Shown piece after piece: positions 25,335 to 34,801 of a DNA stretch of 38,975 nt. The translations under genes were made by a program, and so were the position numbers. Every line of letters starts with the position of its first letter. Position 1 is the stretch's first letter. Origin of the DNA: Okeania sp. SIO2F4 (GTDB taxonomy: Bacteria > Cyanobacteriota > Cyanobacteriia > Cyanobacteriales > Microcoleaceae); NCBI RefSeq assembly GCF_010672385.1, contig NZ_JAAHGT010000020.1:27717-66691 (forward strand), in the 5' to 3' direction. Under the pieces are notes generated by a model. The model was not told the DNA's origin. It was given only the letters and a program-made list of their open reading frames with translations, and did not search any database.

Positions 25335-27981
25335 CCCCTATTTTCTCCTGAGTCCTTAGTCCTGACCCCTGATTCCCATTACCATTACTATTTAATTCTC
25401 CACCATAATAAGCATTAGTTAACAACTGCTTAATATCATTAATCAAAGGATAACGAGGGTTGGAACCCGTACATTGGTCATCAAAAGCTTGGTCTGCTAA
25501 ATCATCCAACTTGGCAAAAAATTCTGCCTCACTCACTGAAACCGCATCCTTTATTCCCTTGGGAATACCTACTTTACTCTTCAATTCTTCAATAGCAGCA
25601 ATTAACAAATCTACCTTTTCATCCTCAGTTTCTCCACCAAGTTCCAAATAATCAGCAATTTGAGAATAACGCCATTTAGCATTAGGATATCTATACTGAG
25701 AGAAAGTAGCTTGTTTGAATGGCGCATCGGTAGCGTTGTAACGAATAATATGAGAAATCATCAACGCATTTGCCAAACCGTGGGGAACATGAAAAATAGC
25801 TCCTAACTGGTGAGCAATGGAATGGCAAATACCCAAAAAACTGTTAGCAAAAGCCATACCTGCAATAGTTGCAGCGTAGTGCATTTTTTCTCGTGCTTTG
25901 GGGTCTTTAGCACCATTGTCATAAGCAGAAGGCAGATATTTAAAAATTAATCCAATAGCTTTCAAAGCCAGACCATTAGTATATTCGGAAGCTAAAACAG
26001 AAACATAAGCTTCCACTGCATGAGTCAAAGCATCTATTCCACCAAAAGCAGTCAAACCTTTTGGCATATTTAACACCAACTCCGGATCGACTATTGCCAT
26101 ACTAGGAGTCAAAGCATAATCTGCCAGAGGATACTTAATATTATTCTGGCGGTCAGTCACCACAGCAAAAGGCGTAACTTCTGAACCTGTACCGGAAGTT
26201 GTAGGTACTGCCACCAAAATAGCCTTCTCTCCCAAAGGTGGTAACTCATAAACCCGTTTGCGGATATCCATAAACCGCATTGCCAAACCTTCAAACTCAA
26301 TTTCTGGATGCTCGTACATCAACCACATAATTTTGGCAGCATCCATAGGCGAACCACCACCAATAGCAATAATCACATCAGGATTAAACTTTCGCATCAT
26401 ATCCAAACCCCGGTTAACAGTATCCAGGGAAGGATCGGGTTCCACATCATAAAAGATGTCATATTTAACCCCAAGTTCATCCAGCACATTTTCTAAACCG
26501 CGAGTCATCCCAAGTTCGTATATGGGTTTATCAGTGACAACAAACGCCCGTTGTTTACCTGCCAACTCTCGCATGGCAGTAGGTAAAGCTCCATATTTAA
26601 AGTAAATTTTGGGGGGAACGCGGAACCACAACATATTTTCTCGACGTTCTGCCACTGTTTTAATATTGAGCAGATGGTGAGGTTCAACGTTTTCACTAAC
26701 GGAGTTACCCCCCCAAGTTCCACAACCAAGAGTTAGGGAAGGGTCAAGGCGGAAATTATAGATATCGCCGATCGCTCCTTGGGAAGAAGGGGTATTAATC
26801 AAAACTCTGGCTGTTTCGACTGTATCTTCAAATCGTTTAATATGATCTGTATTAGCAGGGGAAGTATATAGAGCTGCCGTATGTCCGCGTCCGCCAAATT
26901 CGACTAAACTTTCTGCTTTGTCTACAGCTTCCTCAAAGCTACTTGCATGATACATTGCCAAAATGGGAGAGAGTTTTTCATGGGCAAAGGGTTCTTGTTT
27001 ATTGACATCTTCCACTTCACCAATAATTACTCTGGTTTTTTCTGGGATGGAGAAACCTGCCATTTCGGCAATTTTTTGCACTGGTTGACCGACAATTTCT
27101 GCATTCAACCGTCCGTTGACAATAATTTTGCTGCGCAGTTTGTCTTTTTCTTCTGGAGTTAAGAAGTGAGCACCTCGGTCGATAAATTCTTGTCTGACTG
27201 TATCATAAACACTATCAACCACAACGACTGATTGTTCGCTAGCGCAAATCATCCCATTATCAAAGGTTTTACTAAGGATAATTGAAGAGACTGCCATTTT
27301 AATATCGGCAGTTTCATCAATCAAAGCTGGAGTATTACCAGCACCAACTCCTAGAGATGGATGACCGGAGGAGTAAGCAGCTTTAACCATTCCCGGTCCA
27401 CCAGTAGCTAGAATGAGTTTAATATCTGGATGTTGCATCAGTTGTTGAGATAGGGGAAGTGTTGGTTCATCTATCCAACCGATAATTTGTTCTGGTGCCC
27501 CTGCTGCAACTGCTGCTTCGAGAACTACTCTAGCTGCTTCGCAGGTACATTTTTTGGCTCTGGGGTGAGGAGAAAATATAATTGCGTTACGAGTTTTGAG
27601 ACTTATTAATGATTTAAAAATTGCTGTTGAGGTAGGATTAGTTGTGGGAACTATTCCGGCAAGAATTCCTACTGGTTCGGCAATTTTTTGAAAGCCAAAA
27701 GATTTGTCTTCTGCGATAACTCCACAGGTTTTTTCGCCTTTATATTTGTTATAGATTATTTCTGAGGCAAAGTGATTTTTAATTACTTTGTCTTCTACTA
27801 ATCCCATGCCTGTTTCTGTTGCTGCCATTTTTGCTAGGGGAATTCTAGCTGCGTTGGCTGCTAGGGCTGCTTTTTTGAATATGTAGTCTACTTGTTCTTG
27901 AGTATAAGTGGCGTATTTTTCTTGGGCTAGTTTGACTTTCTGTATGAGCTCTTCTAGTTCATGCTCGTTTGTTACTTTCAT
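25324..27981 (-). CDS. adhE: Bifunctional aldehyde-alcohol dehydrogenase AdhE
   Basis: AdhE reduces acetyl-CoA to acetaldehyde and then ethanol with NADH, serving fermentation in the dark or without oxygen. The 885-residue protein has an N-terminal CoA-acylating aldehyde dehydrogenase (about 1-440), with VGILAGIVPTTNPTSTA, GVGAGNTPALID, and the catalytic C246 in DNGMICASEQ. The C-terminal iron alcohol dehydrogenase (about 455-865) has the GGGSPMDAAK nucleotide site, GTGSEVTPFAV, and the metal-binding histidines of GICHSIAHQLGAIFHVPHGLANAL. Length is normal. The final ~25 residues are low-complexity (NSNGNGNQGSG) and the last codons come from a repeat. Together with HoxYH it suggests a fermentative redox role, although the genes are not an operon. 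Confidence 0.97.
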   Translation of the reverse strand: MKVTNEHELEELIQKVKLAQEKYATYTQEQVDYIFKKAALAANAARIPLAKMAATETGMGLVEDKVIKNHFASEIIYNKYKGEKTCGVIAEDKSFGFQKIAEPVGILAGIVPTTNPTSTAIFKSLISLKTRNAIIFSPHPRAKKCTCEAARVVLEAAVAAGAPEQIIGWIDEPTLPLSQQLMQHPDIKLILATGGPGMVKAAYSSGHPSLGVGAGNTPALIDETADIKMAVSSIILSKTFDNGMICASEQSVVVVDSVYDTVRQEFIDRGAHFLTPEEKDKLRSKIIVNGRLNAEIVGQPVQKIAEMAGFSIPEKTRVIIGEVEDVNKQEPFAHEKLSPILAMYHASSFEEAVDKAESLVEFGGRGHTAALYTSPANTDHIKRFEDTVETARVLINTPSSQGAIGDIYNFRLDPSLTLGCGTWGGNSVSENVEPHHLLNIKTVAERRENMLWFRVPPKIYFKYGALPTAMRELAGKQRAFVVTDKPIYELGMTRGLENVLDELGVKYDIFYDVEPDPSLDTVNRGLDMMRKFNPDVIIAIGGGSPMDAAKIMWLMYEHPEIEFEGLAMRFMDIRKRVYELPPLGEKAILVAVPTTSGTGSEVTPFAVVTDRQNNIKYPLADYALTPSMAIVDPELVLNMPKGLTAFGGIDALTHAVEAYVSVLASEYTNGLALKAIGLIFKYLPSAYDNGAKDPKAREKMHYAATIAGMAFANSFLGICHSIAHQLGAIFHVPHGLANALMISHIIRYNATDAPFKQATFSQYRYPNAKWRYSQIADYLELGGETEDEKVDLLIAAIEELKSKVGIPKGIKDAVSVSEAEFFAKLDDLADQAFDDQCTGSNPRYPLINDIKQLLTNAYYGGELNSNGNGNQGSGLRTQEKIGVIN

Positions 27982-29764
27982 ATTATCTTCTTGCCCTAAT
28001 GAATGACTTTTTCTAGGTATGACTTGATACCTATTTAGATTATAATTCCATTCTTTATCTTATGAGGTTAATTGTAAGTTGATTAAATCAACTTTTTGTA
28101 TTGTTTTGAAATATTTTTTGATTTTTATGTTTAGTGAATTTTAAATCAGTATTAAGTTTAATTTTCTTAAGTTTAAATCAGTATATAATTGAAATTTTAT
28201 ATGATGTTTTTTTTGAATAGCGGTCAGGTTTTAGCACTCAGCATTTACCTCAAAAAGGCAACAGGAAATAGAGTTATACCAAATCTCAAAAGTTTTGCTA
28301 CATCTGACAAAAAATCAGGTCTATAGGCTCCCCTTGGATAGGGGATGAAAAAAATCAACTTTAGTATTTCAAGCCTCTGGCTTCAGCGGTCAGTACTGTT
28401 AACGCAGTTCCTCCCCCTGTAGGCTAACTGAAATGATTGAGTGGGAGAGCGCTTGAGCAGGGGAGTGGGGCAGAGATAAAAATAGTAATAATATACATTT
28501 ACTAACTGATAATTGTCAAAAACATTATTGAATTTTACTGATTACTTAATCGTTGAAGTCTTGGTGAAGTCTGGCATTATTTTTGGTAATTGGCATTGGA
28601 GATAATTTTTCCAAATTCCCTTTCGATGGGAAAATTTAGTAGGATAGATAGTTAATTATACTTGAAAGTAATTATTACCATATTAGATTTTTTAAGTCAA
28701 CACTAGAAAGCTATTTCATAAATAAAAGTTGTCTAAAATAGAGATTATGTTTTAAATTTTAAATAAAAAGAATCAAATTCGGCGGAAAATTTTGCTTTCT
28801 ATTTCTACGAGCTTGCGTTTTTTCAGGCATTTGGTATCATATATAAACAATGATATAGTGCTATTTTTATGACTAATTTTCAAAATGCTTAGGAGATAAT
28901 AGCCTTAAACCATAGTAGAGTCGTTGATGAAGTGGCTAAAAAATAGTAACTGGGTAAGGAGCGATCGCCTAGATGGCTAACTAATTTTCAAACTGATAAT
29001 TTGTCTGGTTTGACAGAATCAAAATTTAGTGGTAATAGGGGTTGATTTAACTATTCAGGGGTCGGGAGTATCAGGAAAACTATAGCTGAAGTCAGAACTC
29101 AGAGGCTATTTCATTCTTGGTTAATTATCACAAATTTTTTGACTACGGATTAAAATCCGTCGAGTTGTTTCCATCCAGCAGTTAAAAGCGAGTGCCTAAT
29201 TCTGGGGTCTCCCCAGAATGAATGAATGTAAGACGCACCGAAGACACTGGCACTTTTCCCACTTACCGAAATTTTACGATGATCTGAAATAATCGCTCTG
29301 AGTTATTAATAGTTTCAAAGTTTTTAGTCGATACAATCTTAATTTGAAATTTTGACTTCCTTCACCAAATTCCCCAAAATAATGCAAGACCTTGCTCAAG
29401 ACTTCAGTTATTAAGTAATAAGTAAGCTTGAGCAATGTTTTTAACGATTCATTGCATTAGCCATCTCCGGAAAAGAGGGAACAGGGAACACTTAACAGGG
29501 AACACTTAACAGGGAGAAAGAATTGATAATTTTTGCGTATGGGATTGATTTTATTTTTGATTATCACGCCCATGTCTATTAAGCTGATTGACTACCTATT
29601 CGGTTGAACTCTACTTTCTAACTTCCTACTCTCCTACTCTAAAGAATATTTAGCAATACTTTTGAGATTTGCTATAAATTTTATAGCATAGAGTGATGAT
29701 GAACTTAAACTAGAAAATATCTTTCCCATACCACTTTTGCCTATTACCTCTTGCCTGTTATATA
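27982..29764. other. 1.8-kb gene-free region upstream of adhE
   Basis: Longest stretch without a recognised gene. It contains AT-rich adhE leader to about 28250, then a fragment of the modular repeat core (CTCCCCTTGGATAGGGGATG near 28328). Fragments of the GGTCAGTACTGTTAACGCAGTTCC repeat lie near 28388, and a HIP1 site at 28960. There is a hairpin TTCTGGGG-TCT-CCCCAGAA (29201-29219), and an inverted pair TTGCTCAAG/CTTGAGCAA (about 29393-29435). A 15-bp tandem, GGGAACACTTAACAG, lies near 29484-29515. I cannot recognise a decayed gene. Confidence 0.5.
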
Positions 29765-30370
29765 TTACAAAACTTCTCCATCAAACAGACTAATCCAAAA
29801 CCGCTGCATACCGGTCGTACCAGTACAGAATAGCAACTTACCCAATAACTCTAACCCTAGTTGATTTAACTTTTCCTCCGAATTGTAGGCCATTACACCA
29901 GAACGCCTAGGGTTCATACGACTGCGAAAGTGCGCTCTAAACTGTTCTAAATAAAAGGATAATTGTAAATGACTTTCTATTGGTAACTGTTTTTGGCTTA
30001 ACTGCTGATAGTCAAACAAAAGTTTCCGAATTGGGACAGTTAAACGTTTGGCCAAGTGACAAGCAATAATTACTAGGGCCTTCGCTTCACTTAATGTCAA
30101 GGGACGGCGTTGACTGTTTTGACGTAGAGGATTTGTACTACGCAGTCGCCACAAAGAAACACGATTAGGAATAATCTCTTCTAGTTCCAAGTCTTTGACA
30201 ACCTTCAGCATCACTTCAGCTCCTCCAAGCTGCAAAGCTTCAATTGCCAAAAGCATTAAATCGATTTGTGTTCTACTTCTTCGAGGACACCCGCCATCAG
30301 GGAGAGGCATATCTGGTAAATTATTCAATATCAATGGTTTAGATGGACTGGGGGAAGTTTTTAATTCCAT
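29765..30370 (-). CDS. DUF3038 family protein
   Basis: 201 residues resembling the cyanobacterial DUF3038 family. The pattern is DLMLLAIEALQLGGAEVMLKVVKDLELEEIIPNRVSLWRLRSTNPLR, then RRPLTLSEAKALVIIACHLAKRLTVPIRKLL. No enzyme motif, signal peptide or membrane segment is visible, and the helix-rich profile suggests a soluble protein. The ATG at 30370 gives an N-terminus with a proline-rich lead (SPSPSKPLI). Function is unknown. Divergent from apt by about 460 bp. Confidence 0.72.
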   Translation of the reverse strand: MELKTSPSPSKPLILNNLPDMPLPDGGCPRRSRTQIDLMLLAIEALQLGGAEVMLKVVKDLELEEIIPNRVSLWRLRSTNPLRQNSQRRPLTLSEAKALVIIACHLAKRLTVPIRKLLFDYQQLSQKQLPIESHLQLSFYLEQFRAHFRSRMNPRRSGVMAYNSEEKLNQLGLELLGKLLFCTGTTGMQRFWISLFDGEVL

Positions 30371-30831
30371 TACTTCGTTGTTAAAATTACCTTAATTACC
30401 TACCATTTCTGCTTTATTACGATAACACTTCTATTAACTTTGTTTGGAGAATTTGAACAAAGTTTCGATTACTCTTTATGATATTTTCAGCACTACCAAA
30501 TTTTTTACCATTGAGAAATTACAAGAATTGGTCCAAATATGTTAATGAAGTCATTAAGTCAGATAGGGGAACTGTCTCCTTGGCGAGGTACAGAGGTTGT
30601 TTTTGTAAAGGGTATTTAGCCCGCCCTCCAAAAACATTTCGCCTTAATAAGGCATGATAATGATATCAAATCCTGTAATCGGTACAATTCAAGATTTTAG
30701 GCGTTTGGTGACCAAACACCTACCTTGACTTGGAATTTTTGCCTCTTGAATGAATCTCCCAACTCCAAAGTAATCGGATTTGATATTACCCAATTATTTT
30801 GTTATTTTGATAAATTTTGATTTTAATCCCA
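30371..30831. other. 461-bp divergent intergenic region
   Basis: Lies between DUF3038 (minus) and apt (plus) and so should hold both promoters. I see no confident -10/-35 pair. AATCCTGTAATCGGTAC and AGTAATCGGATTTGATATTACC near 30667 and 30766 share ATCGG/GATATTA fragments, possibly eroded element ends. Confidence 0.4.
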
Positions 30832-31344
30832 ATGGAACTAAAAAATTTAATCCGCGAAATCCCAAATTTTCCTAAATCGGGAATTCTCTTCCGAGATATT
30901 ACTACCCTTCTGAGCAACCCAGATGGTTTACATTATACTATTGACATTTTGACAGAAAAATGCTCAGAATTTAAACCAGATTATGTAGTGGGCATGGAAT
31001 CTCGGGGATTTATTTTTGGTGTACCTTTAGCTTATCAGTTGAATGTAGGGTTTATACCAGTTCGCAAACCAGGAAAGCTACCCGCAGAAGTCTACTCAGT
31101 TGTTTATGATTTAGAGTATGGCCAAGATAGTTTAGAGATGCACCAAGATGCAATGCCACCAGGTAGTCGAGTTTTAGTAATTGACGATCTGTTGGCAACT
31201 GGTGGGACTGCGGAAGCTACAGCTCAATTAATTGAAAAAGCAAATTGTAATTTAGTAGGTTTTGGTTTTGTGATTGAGTTAAAAGACTTAGGTGGGCGTC
31301 AAAAATTGCCAAAAGTGCCAATTATTAGCTTAATTGAATACTAA
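30832..31344 (+). CDS. apt: Adenine phosphoribosyltransferase
   Basis: Salvages adenine to AMP using PRPP. From ATG at 30832 the protein has 170 residues, the family norm: [57 protein letters not shown], and the PRPP-binding loop [14 protein letters not shown]. The five-codon upstream extension from TTG 30817 has no homologous counterpart, so I reject it. It stands apart from other purine genes. Modular repeat copy D follows 26 bp after the stop. Confidence 0.96.
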   Translation: MELKNLIREIPNFPKSGILFRDITTLLSNPDGLHYTIDILTEKCSEFKPDYVVGMESRGFIFGVPLAYQLNVGFIPVRKPGKLPAEVYSVVYDLEYGQDSLEMHQDAMPPGSRVLVIDDLLATGGTAEATAQLIEKANCNLVGFGFVIELKDLGGRQKLPKVPIISLIEY

Positions 31345-31702
31345 TTAGAGAGGGAACAGAGAACAGGGATTCATTAATGGATAATGGATAATTGCGAACT
31401 TGATAATTACAAGAAGGTTAAAACCGCTCGGGAATTGAATATAAGGAATATTGTCTTTGTTTTCCCCTATCCAAGGGGAGGTTTCAAGGCGCGAATTATT
31501 TAATTATTAATTATTAATTTTTCGGTAAATTAGGATATATAATTAATTTTACACAGGAATTTGGTATAGTAAACGTTCTCAAGAAATATAGTCATATATT
31601 TGGAATGAATATTTATAATTCATATATAGTTAACTTATATAAAATACCAAAAATTTTGCCAATATTACGAATCTCCCTATCACCCCATCTCCCTATCAAT
31701 CT
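31345..31702 (+). other. Spacer holding modular repeat copy D
   Basis: Repeat copy D fills 31371-31527. The remaining 175 bp is AT-rich with ATCTCCCTATCACCCC-type short repeats just before the permease gene. No promoter can be defended. Confidence 0.5.
31371..31527 (+). repeat. Modular heptamer-armed repeat, copy D (short form)
   Basis: TCATTAATGGATAATGG left arm, ATTACAAGAAGGTTAAAACC, CCCCTATCCAAGGGGAGG, GAATTATTTAATTATTAA right arm, end TTCGGTAA. It lacks the GAGGC/CTCGCC module found in copies A-C. Confidence 0.7.
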
Positions 31703-32770
31703 TTGGTAGCAAATATTGACGTATTTCATATTAGTTTGGCGGATAGAAAATTGAAGTATAACAAGCTAAAACAACTAATTACCAGTGATACTTTTGCTTA
31801 TATATTGAAGAGATTATTACAAGCAATCTTGACTTTATTCCTAGCATCTGCTCTTTGTTTTGCTGTAATTCAGTTGGCTCCAGGTAGTTATTTAGATACT
31901 CTAAGTCAAAATCCCCAAATTTCTCAAGAAACTATTCAACAACTTGAGCAACAATTTGGGTTAGATAAGTCTCCTTTAGAACAATACTTACGTTGGTTAG
32001 GAGAAATTATTACCAGTGGAAATTTTGGTAGAAGTTTTGTTTTTCAACAACCAGTGGCGGATTTATTATGGGAGAGGATACCAGCAACTCTAATTTTATC
32101 TATTTCTTCTTTAATAATGACTTGGGCGATCGCTATTCCTTTAGGGATTATTGCTGGAGTTAATCAAAACCGTTTTTTAGACCGTTTTCTGCAATTAATT
32201 AGTTACACTGGTCAAGGTTTTCCTAGTTTTATTACTGCTCTGTTGTTATTATTTTTAGCCCAAAATATTTCTCCTTTATTACCAGTTGGAGGAATGCAAA
32301 GTATCGACTATGATGATTTCTCTTTTGTGGGTAAAGTTTTAGATATGGGTTGGCACATGATTTTACCGACAATTGCTTTAAGTATTACCAGTTTTGCTGG
32401 TTTACAGAGGTTAATGCGGGGGCAATTATTGGATGTTTTGCGACAAAATTATATTCAAACGGCGAGAGCTAAAGGTCTTCCTGAGAATCGAGTGATTTAT
32501 GTTCATGCTTTGAGAAATGCTATTAACCCTTTAGTAACATTATTGGGATTTGAATTTGCTTCATTATTAAGTGGTTCGTTTATTGCTGAATATTTCTTTA
32601 ACTGGCCTGGGTTAGGAAGTCTGATTTTAGAAGCTGTAAGAAACCAGGATTTATATTTAGTTATGGCAAGTTTAATGATGGGTGCTTTAATGTTAATTAT
32701 TGGTAATTTGTTGGCTGATTTGTTGTTGAAAGCTGTAGACCCTCGGATTAAATTAGAAAGTCTGAAGTGA
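31703..32770 (+). CDS. ABC transporter permease, DppB/OppB (peptide/nickel) type
   Basis: Membrane subunit of a peptide/nickel-class ABC importer. An N-terminal transmembrane helix (about 40-59, LLQAILTLFLASALCFAVIQ) precedes the OppB-type N-terminal block LAPGSYLDTLSQNP and QQLEQQFGLDKSPLEQYLRWL. Five more hydrophobic segments follow, and the cytoplasmic EAA loop YIQTARAKGLPENRVIYVHALRNAI (about 250-274) contacts the ATPase. The C-terminal GSFIAEYFFNWPGLGSLILEAV block is typical of the family. The start is uncertain: TTG at 31703 is the first possible, and a start closer to residue 26 would also fit. No ATPase, binding protein or DppC partner is adjacent, so the substrate is unknown. Confidence 0.9.
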   Translation: MVANIDVFHISLADRKLKYNKLKQLITSDTFAYILKRLLQAILTLFLASALCFAVIQLAPGSYLDTLSQNPQISQETIQQLEQQFGLDKSPLEQYLRWLGEIITSGNFGRSFVFQQPVADLLWERIPATLILSISSLIMTWAIAIPLGIIAGVNQNRFLDRFLQLISYTGQGFPSFITALLLLFLAQNISPLLPVGGMQSIDYDDFSFVGKVLDMGWHMILPTIALSITSFAGLQRLMRGQLLDVLRQNYIQTARAKGLPENRVIYVHALRNAINPLVTLLGFEFASLLSGSFIAEYFFNWPGLGSLILEAVRNQDLYLVMASLMMGALMLIIGNLLADLLLKAVDPRIKLESLK

Positions 32771-33158
32771 TGCACTTCAGTTATCAGTTATCAGTTATCA
32801 TCTATCAGTTTTTGTAATAAAGTTTGTAGTAATGGACTGTTTCAACTAAAATATAGGAATCCTAAATTGGTCGTGACAATTTTTATAATAGTTAATTTGA
32901 GCTGAAAACCTTGAAAATTCAGAATTCTGAATTCTGAATTCAGACTCCTAACTACCAGCAAAATATTACAATTTAAATAGGGTTGCTATAGTGTATTAGA
33001 TTTGTCATTGCGAATGACAGTGTTTGCGAAGCAGTCCGTAAGGATAGCAATCTCCAGACACTTTTCTATTGCAACATTTAATATTGCAACATTTAAGATG
33101 AAACAGTCCACTACAATGTTATTAAGTATTAAGATAAAATGGGAAATTTATAACTTTT
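32771..33158. other. 388-bp spacer with AGTTATC heptamers and an inverted repeat copy
   Basis: AGTTATC repeats lie at about 32778-32800, GAATTCTGAATTCTGAATTC near 32921-32942, and the inverted partner of 16924-17070 at 32993-33115. No gene is seen. Confidence 0.55.
32993..33115. repeat. Dispersed repeat paired with 16924-17070 (inverted)
   Basis: TAGATTTGTCATTGCG, GACAGTGTTTGCGAAGCAG, TCCGTAAGGATAGCAATCTC, CAGACACTTTTCTATTGC and TTAAGATGAAAC match the other copy in reverse complement. It has a small tandem TTGCAACATTTAA duplication near 33069-33096. The GTCATTGCGA ... AGCAATCTC theme links it to the 122-bp tandem units. Confidence 0.65.
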
Positions 33159-33722
33159 TTAATTAGGATTGAGCCAGTTTTCAACTTTCAAATTAGGGAT
33201 ACGGGAAAATTCACTAACATTGGCTGTAATAACTGTTAAATTTAATGTTAAAGCATGAGCAGCAATTAATAAATCATTACCTCCAATGGGAGTTCCTTGA
33301 CTTTCTAAATAAGTACGAATTTCTGCGTAATATTCCTCGATAGGATTAGCGATCGGTAGTATTTCAAGACTCTCCAAGATGATTTCCAGTTTTTCTATGA
33401 GTTTTTGAGAGTTCTTTTTTTTAGCTCCAAATTTTAATTCACAAGCGAGGATAATACTTGTACAAATTTTATTTTCTCCAACTTCTTGAATTTTGAAAAA
33501 TCTCACCGAATAATTAATAATTATTAATTAAATAATTCAGGTTAAAAGTCTCTCCTTTCCAGGTAAAAAAACTGCTAGGATATTTCCTTATATTCAATTC
33601 CGTTACGGTTTTTCTTGAGGTAATTATCAATTATCAATTATCAATTATCAATTAATGAAGCCTCTTGGGTTTTTTATCAATTCGGAAATGATATTTGTAT
33701 CTAATAAATATAAATAACTCAT
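33159..33722 (-). pseudogene. vapC: VapC-type PIN toxin gene split by a repeat insertion
   Basis: The N-terminal piece 33722-33659 reads MSYLYLLDTNIISELIKNPRG, with the first PIN aspartate D8. The C-terminal piece 33504-33159 reads RFFKIQEVGENKICTSIILACELKFG, then GTPIGGNDLLIAAHA and VITANVSEFSRIPNLKVENWL. Together they make a VapC/tRNA(fMet)-endonuclease-like PIN protein with all acidic motifs. Modular repeat copy E (33505-33658) separates them and adds in-frame stops, one at 33528-33530. The two halves are in the same reading frame. Its vapB antitoxin, expected just upstream on this strand, is absent because rbcL sequence starts 6 bp past the start codon. The toxin is therefore probably dead, which would explain survival without the antitoxin. 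Confidence 0.88.
33505..33658 (-). repeat. Modular heptamer-armed repeat, copy E, inserted in vapC
   Basis: In minus orientation it starts TCATTAATTGATAATTG, holds AACCGTAACGGAATTGAA, and ends AATTATTCGGT. It is the only copy whose insertion into a known coding sequence fixes both ends. The flanks are AACCCAAGAGGC on one side and GAGATTTTTCAAAATTC on the other. No clear target duplication is seen. Confidence 0.8.
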
Positions 33723-33727
33723 TTTGA

Positions 33728-34801
33728 TCTATTGTAGGTAACGTATTTGGTTTCAAAGCACTACGGGCGCTACGTTTGGAAGATATGCGGATTCCTGTAG
33801 CTTACTTGAAGACTTTCCAAGGTCCTCCTCACGGTATTACTGTTGAGCGTGATAAGTTAAACAAATATGGTCGTCCTTTATTAGGTTGTACTATTAAGCC
33901 TAAGTTAGGTCTATCTGCTAAGAACTACGGTAGAGCAGTTTATGAGTGCTTGCGTGGTGGTTTAGACTTCACAAAAGATGACGAAAATATTAACTCTCAA
34001 CCTTTCATGCGTTGGCGCGATCGCTTCCTGTTCGTTCAAGAAGCTATTGAAAAGGCCCAAGCTGAAACTGGTGAAATTAAAGGCCACTATCTCAATGTAA
34101 CTGCCCCCACAGTTGAACAAATGATGGAGCGTGCTGAGTTTGCAAAGGAAATTGGCACTCCAATCATCATGCACGACTACCTAACAGGTGGCTTTACTGC
34201 CAACACAACTTTGGCAAGATGGTGTCGTAGCAATGGTGTTCTATTGCACATCCACCGGGCAATGCACGCTGTAATTGACCGTCAGAAAGCCCACGGTATT
34301 CACTTCCGCGTTTTGGCTAAGTGCTTGAGAATGTCTGGTGGAGACCACCTACACTCTGGTACTGTGGTTGGTAAGCTTGAAGGTGAAAAAGGTATCACAA
34401 TGGGCTTTGTGGACCTAATGCGTGAAGACCACATCGAGCAAGACCGCGAACGTGGTATCTACTTTACTCAAGATTGGGCCTCCATGCCTGGTGTAATGCC
34501 AGTTGCTTCTGGTGGTATTCACGTTTGGCACATGCCAGCTTTGGTTGAAATCTTCGGTGATGATTCCTGCTTACAATTCGGTGGTGGTACTTTAGGCCAC
34601 CCTTGGGGTAATGCTCCTGGTGCAACAGCTAACCGTGTAGCTCTAGAAGCTTGTATCCAAGCTCGTAACGAAGGTCGTAACCTCTTCAAGGAAGGTGGCG
34701 ATGTGATTCGTGAAGCTGCTAAGTGGTCTCCTGACTTGGCCGTTGCTTGCGAACTCTGGAAAGAAATCAAGTTCGAGTTCGAGGCAATGGATACCCTCTA
34801 A
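33728..34801 (+). CDS. rbcL: Rubisco large subunit RbcL, 5'-truncated
   Basis: RbcL fixes CO2 onto ribulose-1,5-bisphosphate and normally has about 475 residues. Here homology begins at [23 protein letters not shown] (33728) and runs to the normal C-terminus: [40 protein letters not shown] (carbamylated Lys and metal ligands), [25 protein letters not shown] (loop 6), and [11 protein letters not shown]. About the first 120 residues, including the N-terminal domain that completes the active site, are missing, with an in-frame TGA at 33725-33727. Internal TTG/ATG starts (33776/33785) would give a nonfunctional ~340-residue product. rbcX and rbcS downstream are intact. A photoautotroph needs a full copy, so this is either a rearranged duplicate or an assembly chimera. 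Confidence 0.95.
   Translation, partial: SIVGNVFGFKALRALRLEDMRIPVAYLKTFQGPPHGITVERDKLNKYGRPLLGCTIKPKLGLSAKNYGRAVYECLRGGLDFTKDDENINSQPFMRWRDRFLFVQEAIEKAQAETGEIKGHYLNVTAPTVEQMMERAEFAKEIGTPIIMHDYLTGGFTANTTLARWCRSNGVLLHIHRAMHAVIDRQKAHGIHFRVLAKCLRMSGGDHLHSGTVVGKLEGEKGITMGFVDLMREDHIEQDRERGIYFTQDWASMPGVMPVASGGIHVWHMPALVEIFGDDSCLQFGGGTLGHPWGNAPGATANRVALEACIQARNEGRNLFKEGGDVIREAAKWSPDLAVACELWKEIKFEFEAMDTL

Noticed and set aside
29140-29230. GTTGTTTCCATCCAG and adjacent palindromes as a degenerate CRISPR repeat
   Set aside because: Only one occurrence; the nearby inverted repeats (ACGGAT/ATCCGT and TTCTGGGG/CCCCAGAA) are isolated hairpins.
31703-32770. Assigning the permease specifically to nickel uptake for HoxH
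   Set aside because: The DppB family covers peptides and nickel. No binding protein or ATPase is adjacent, and hoxH is 13 kb away.
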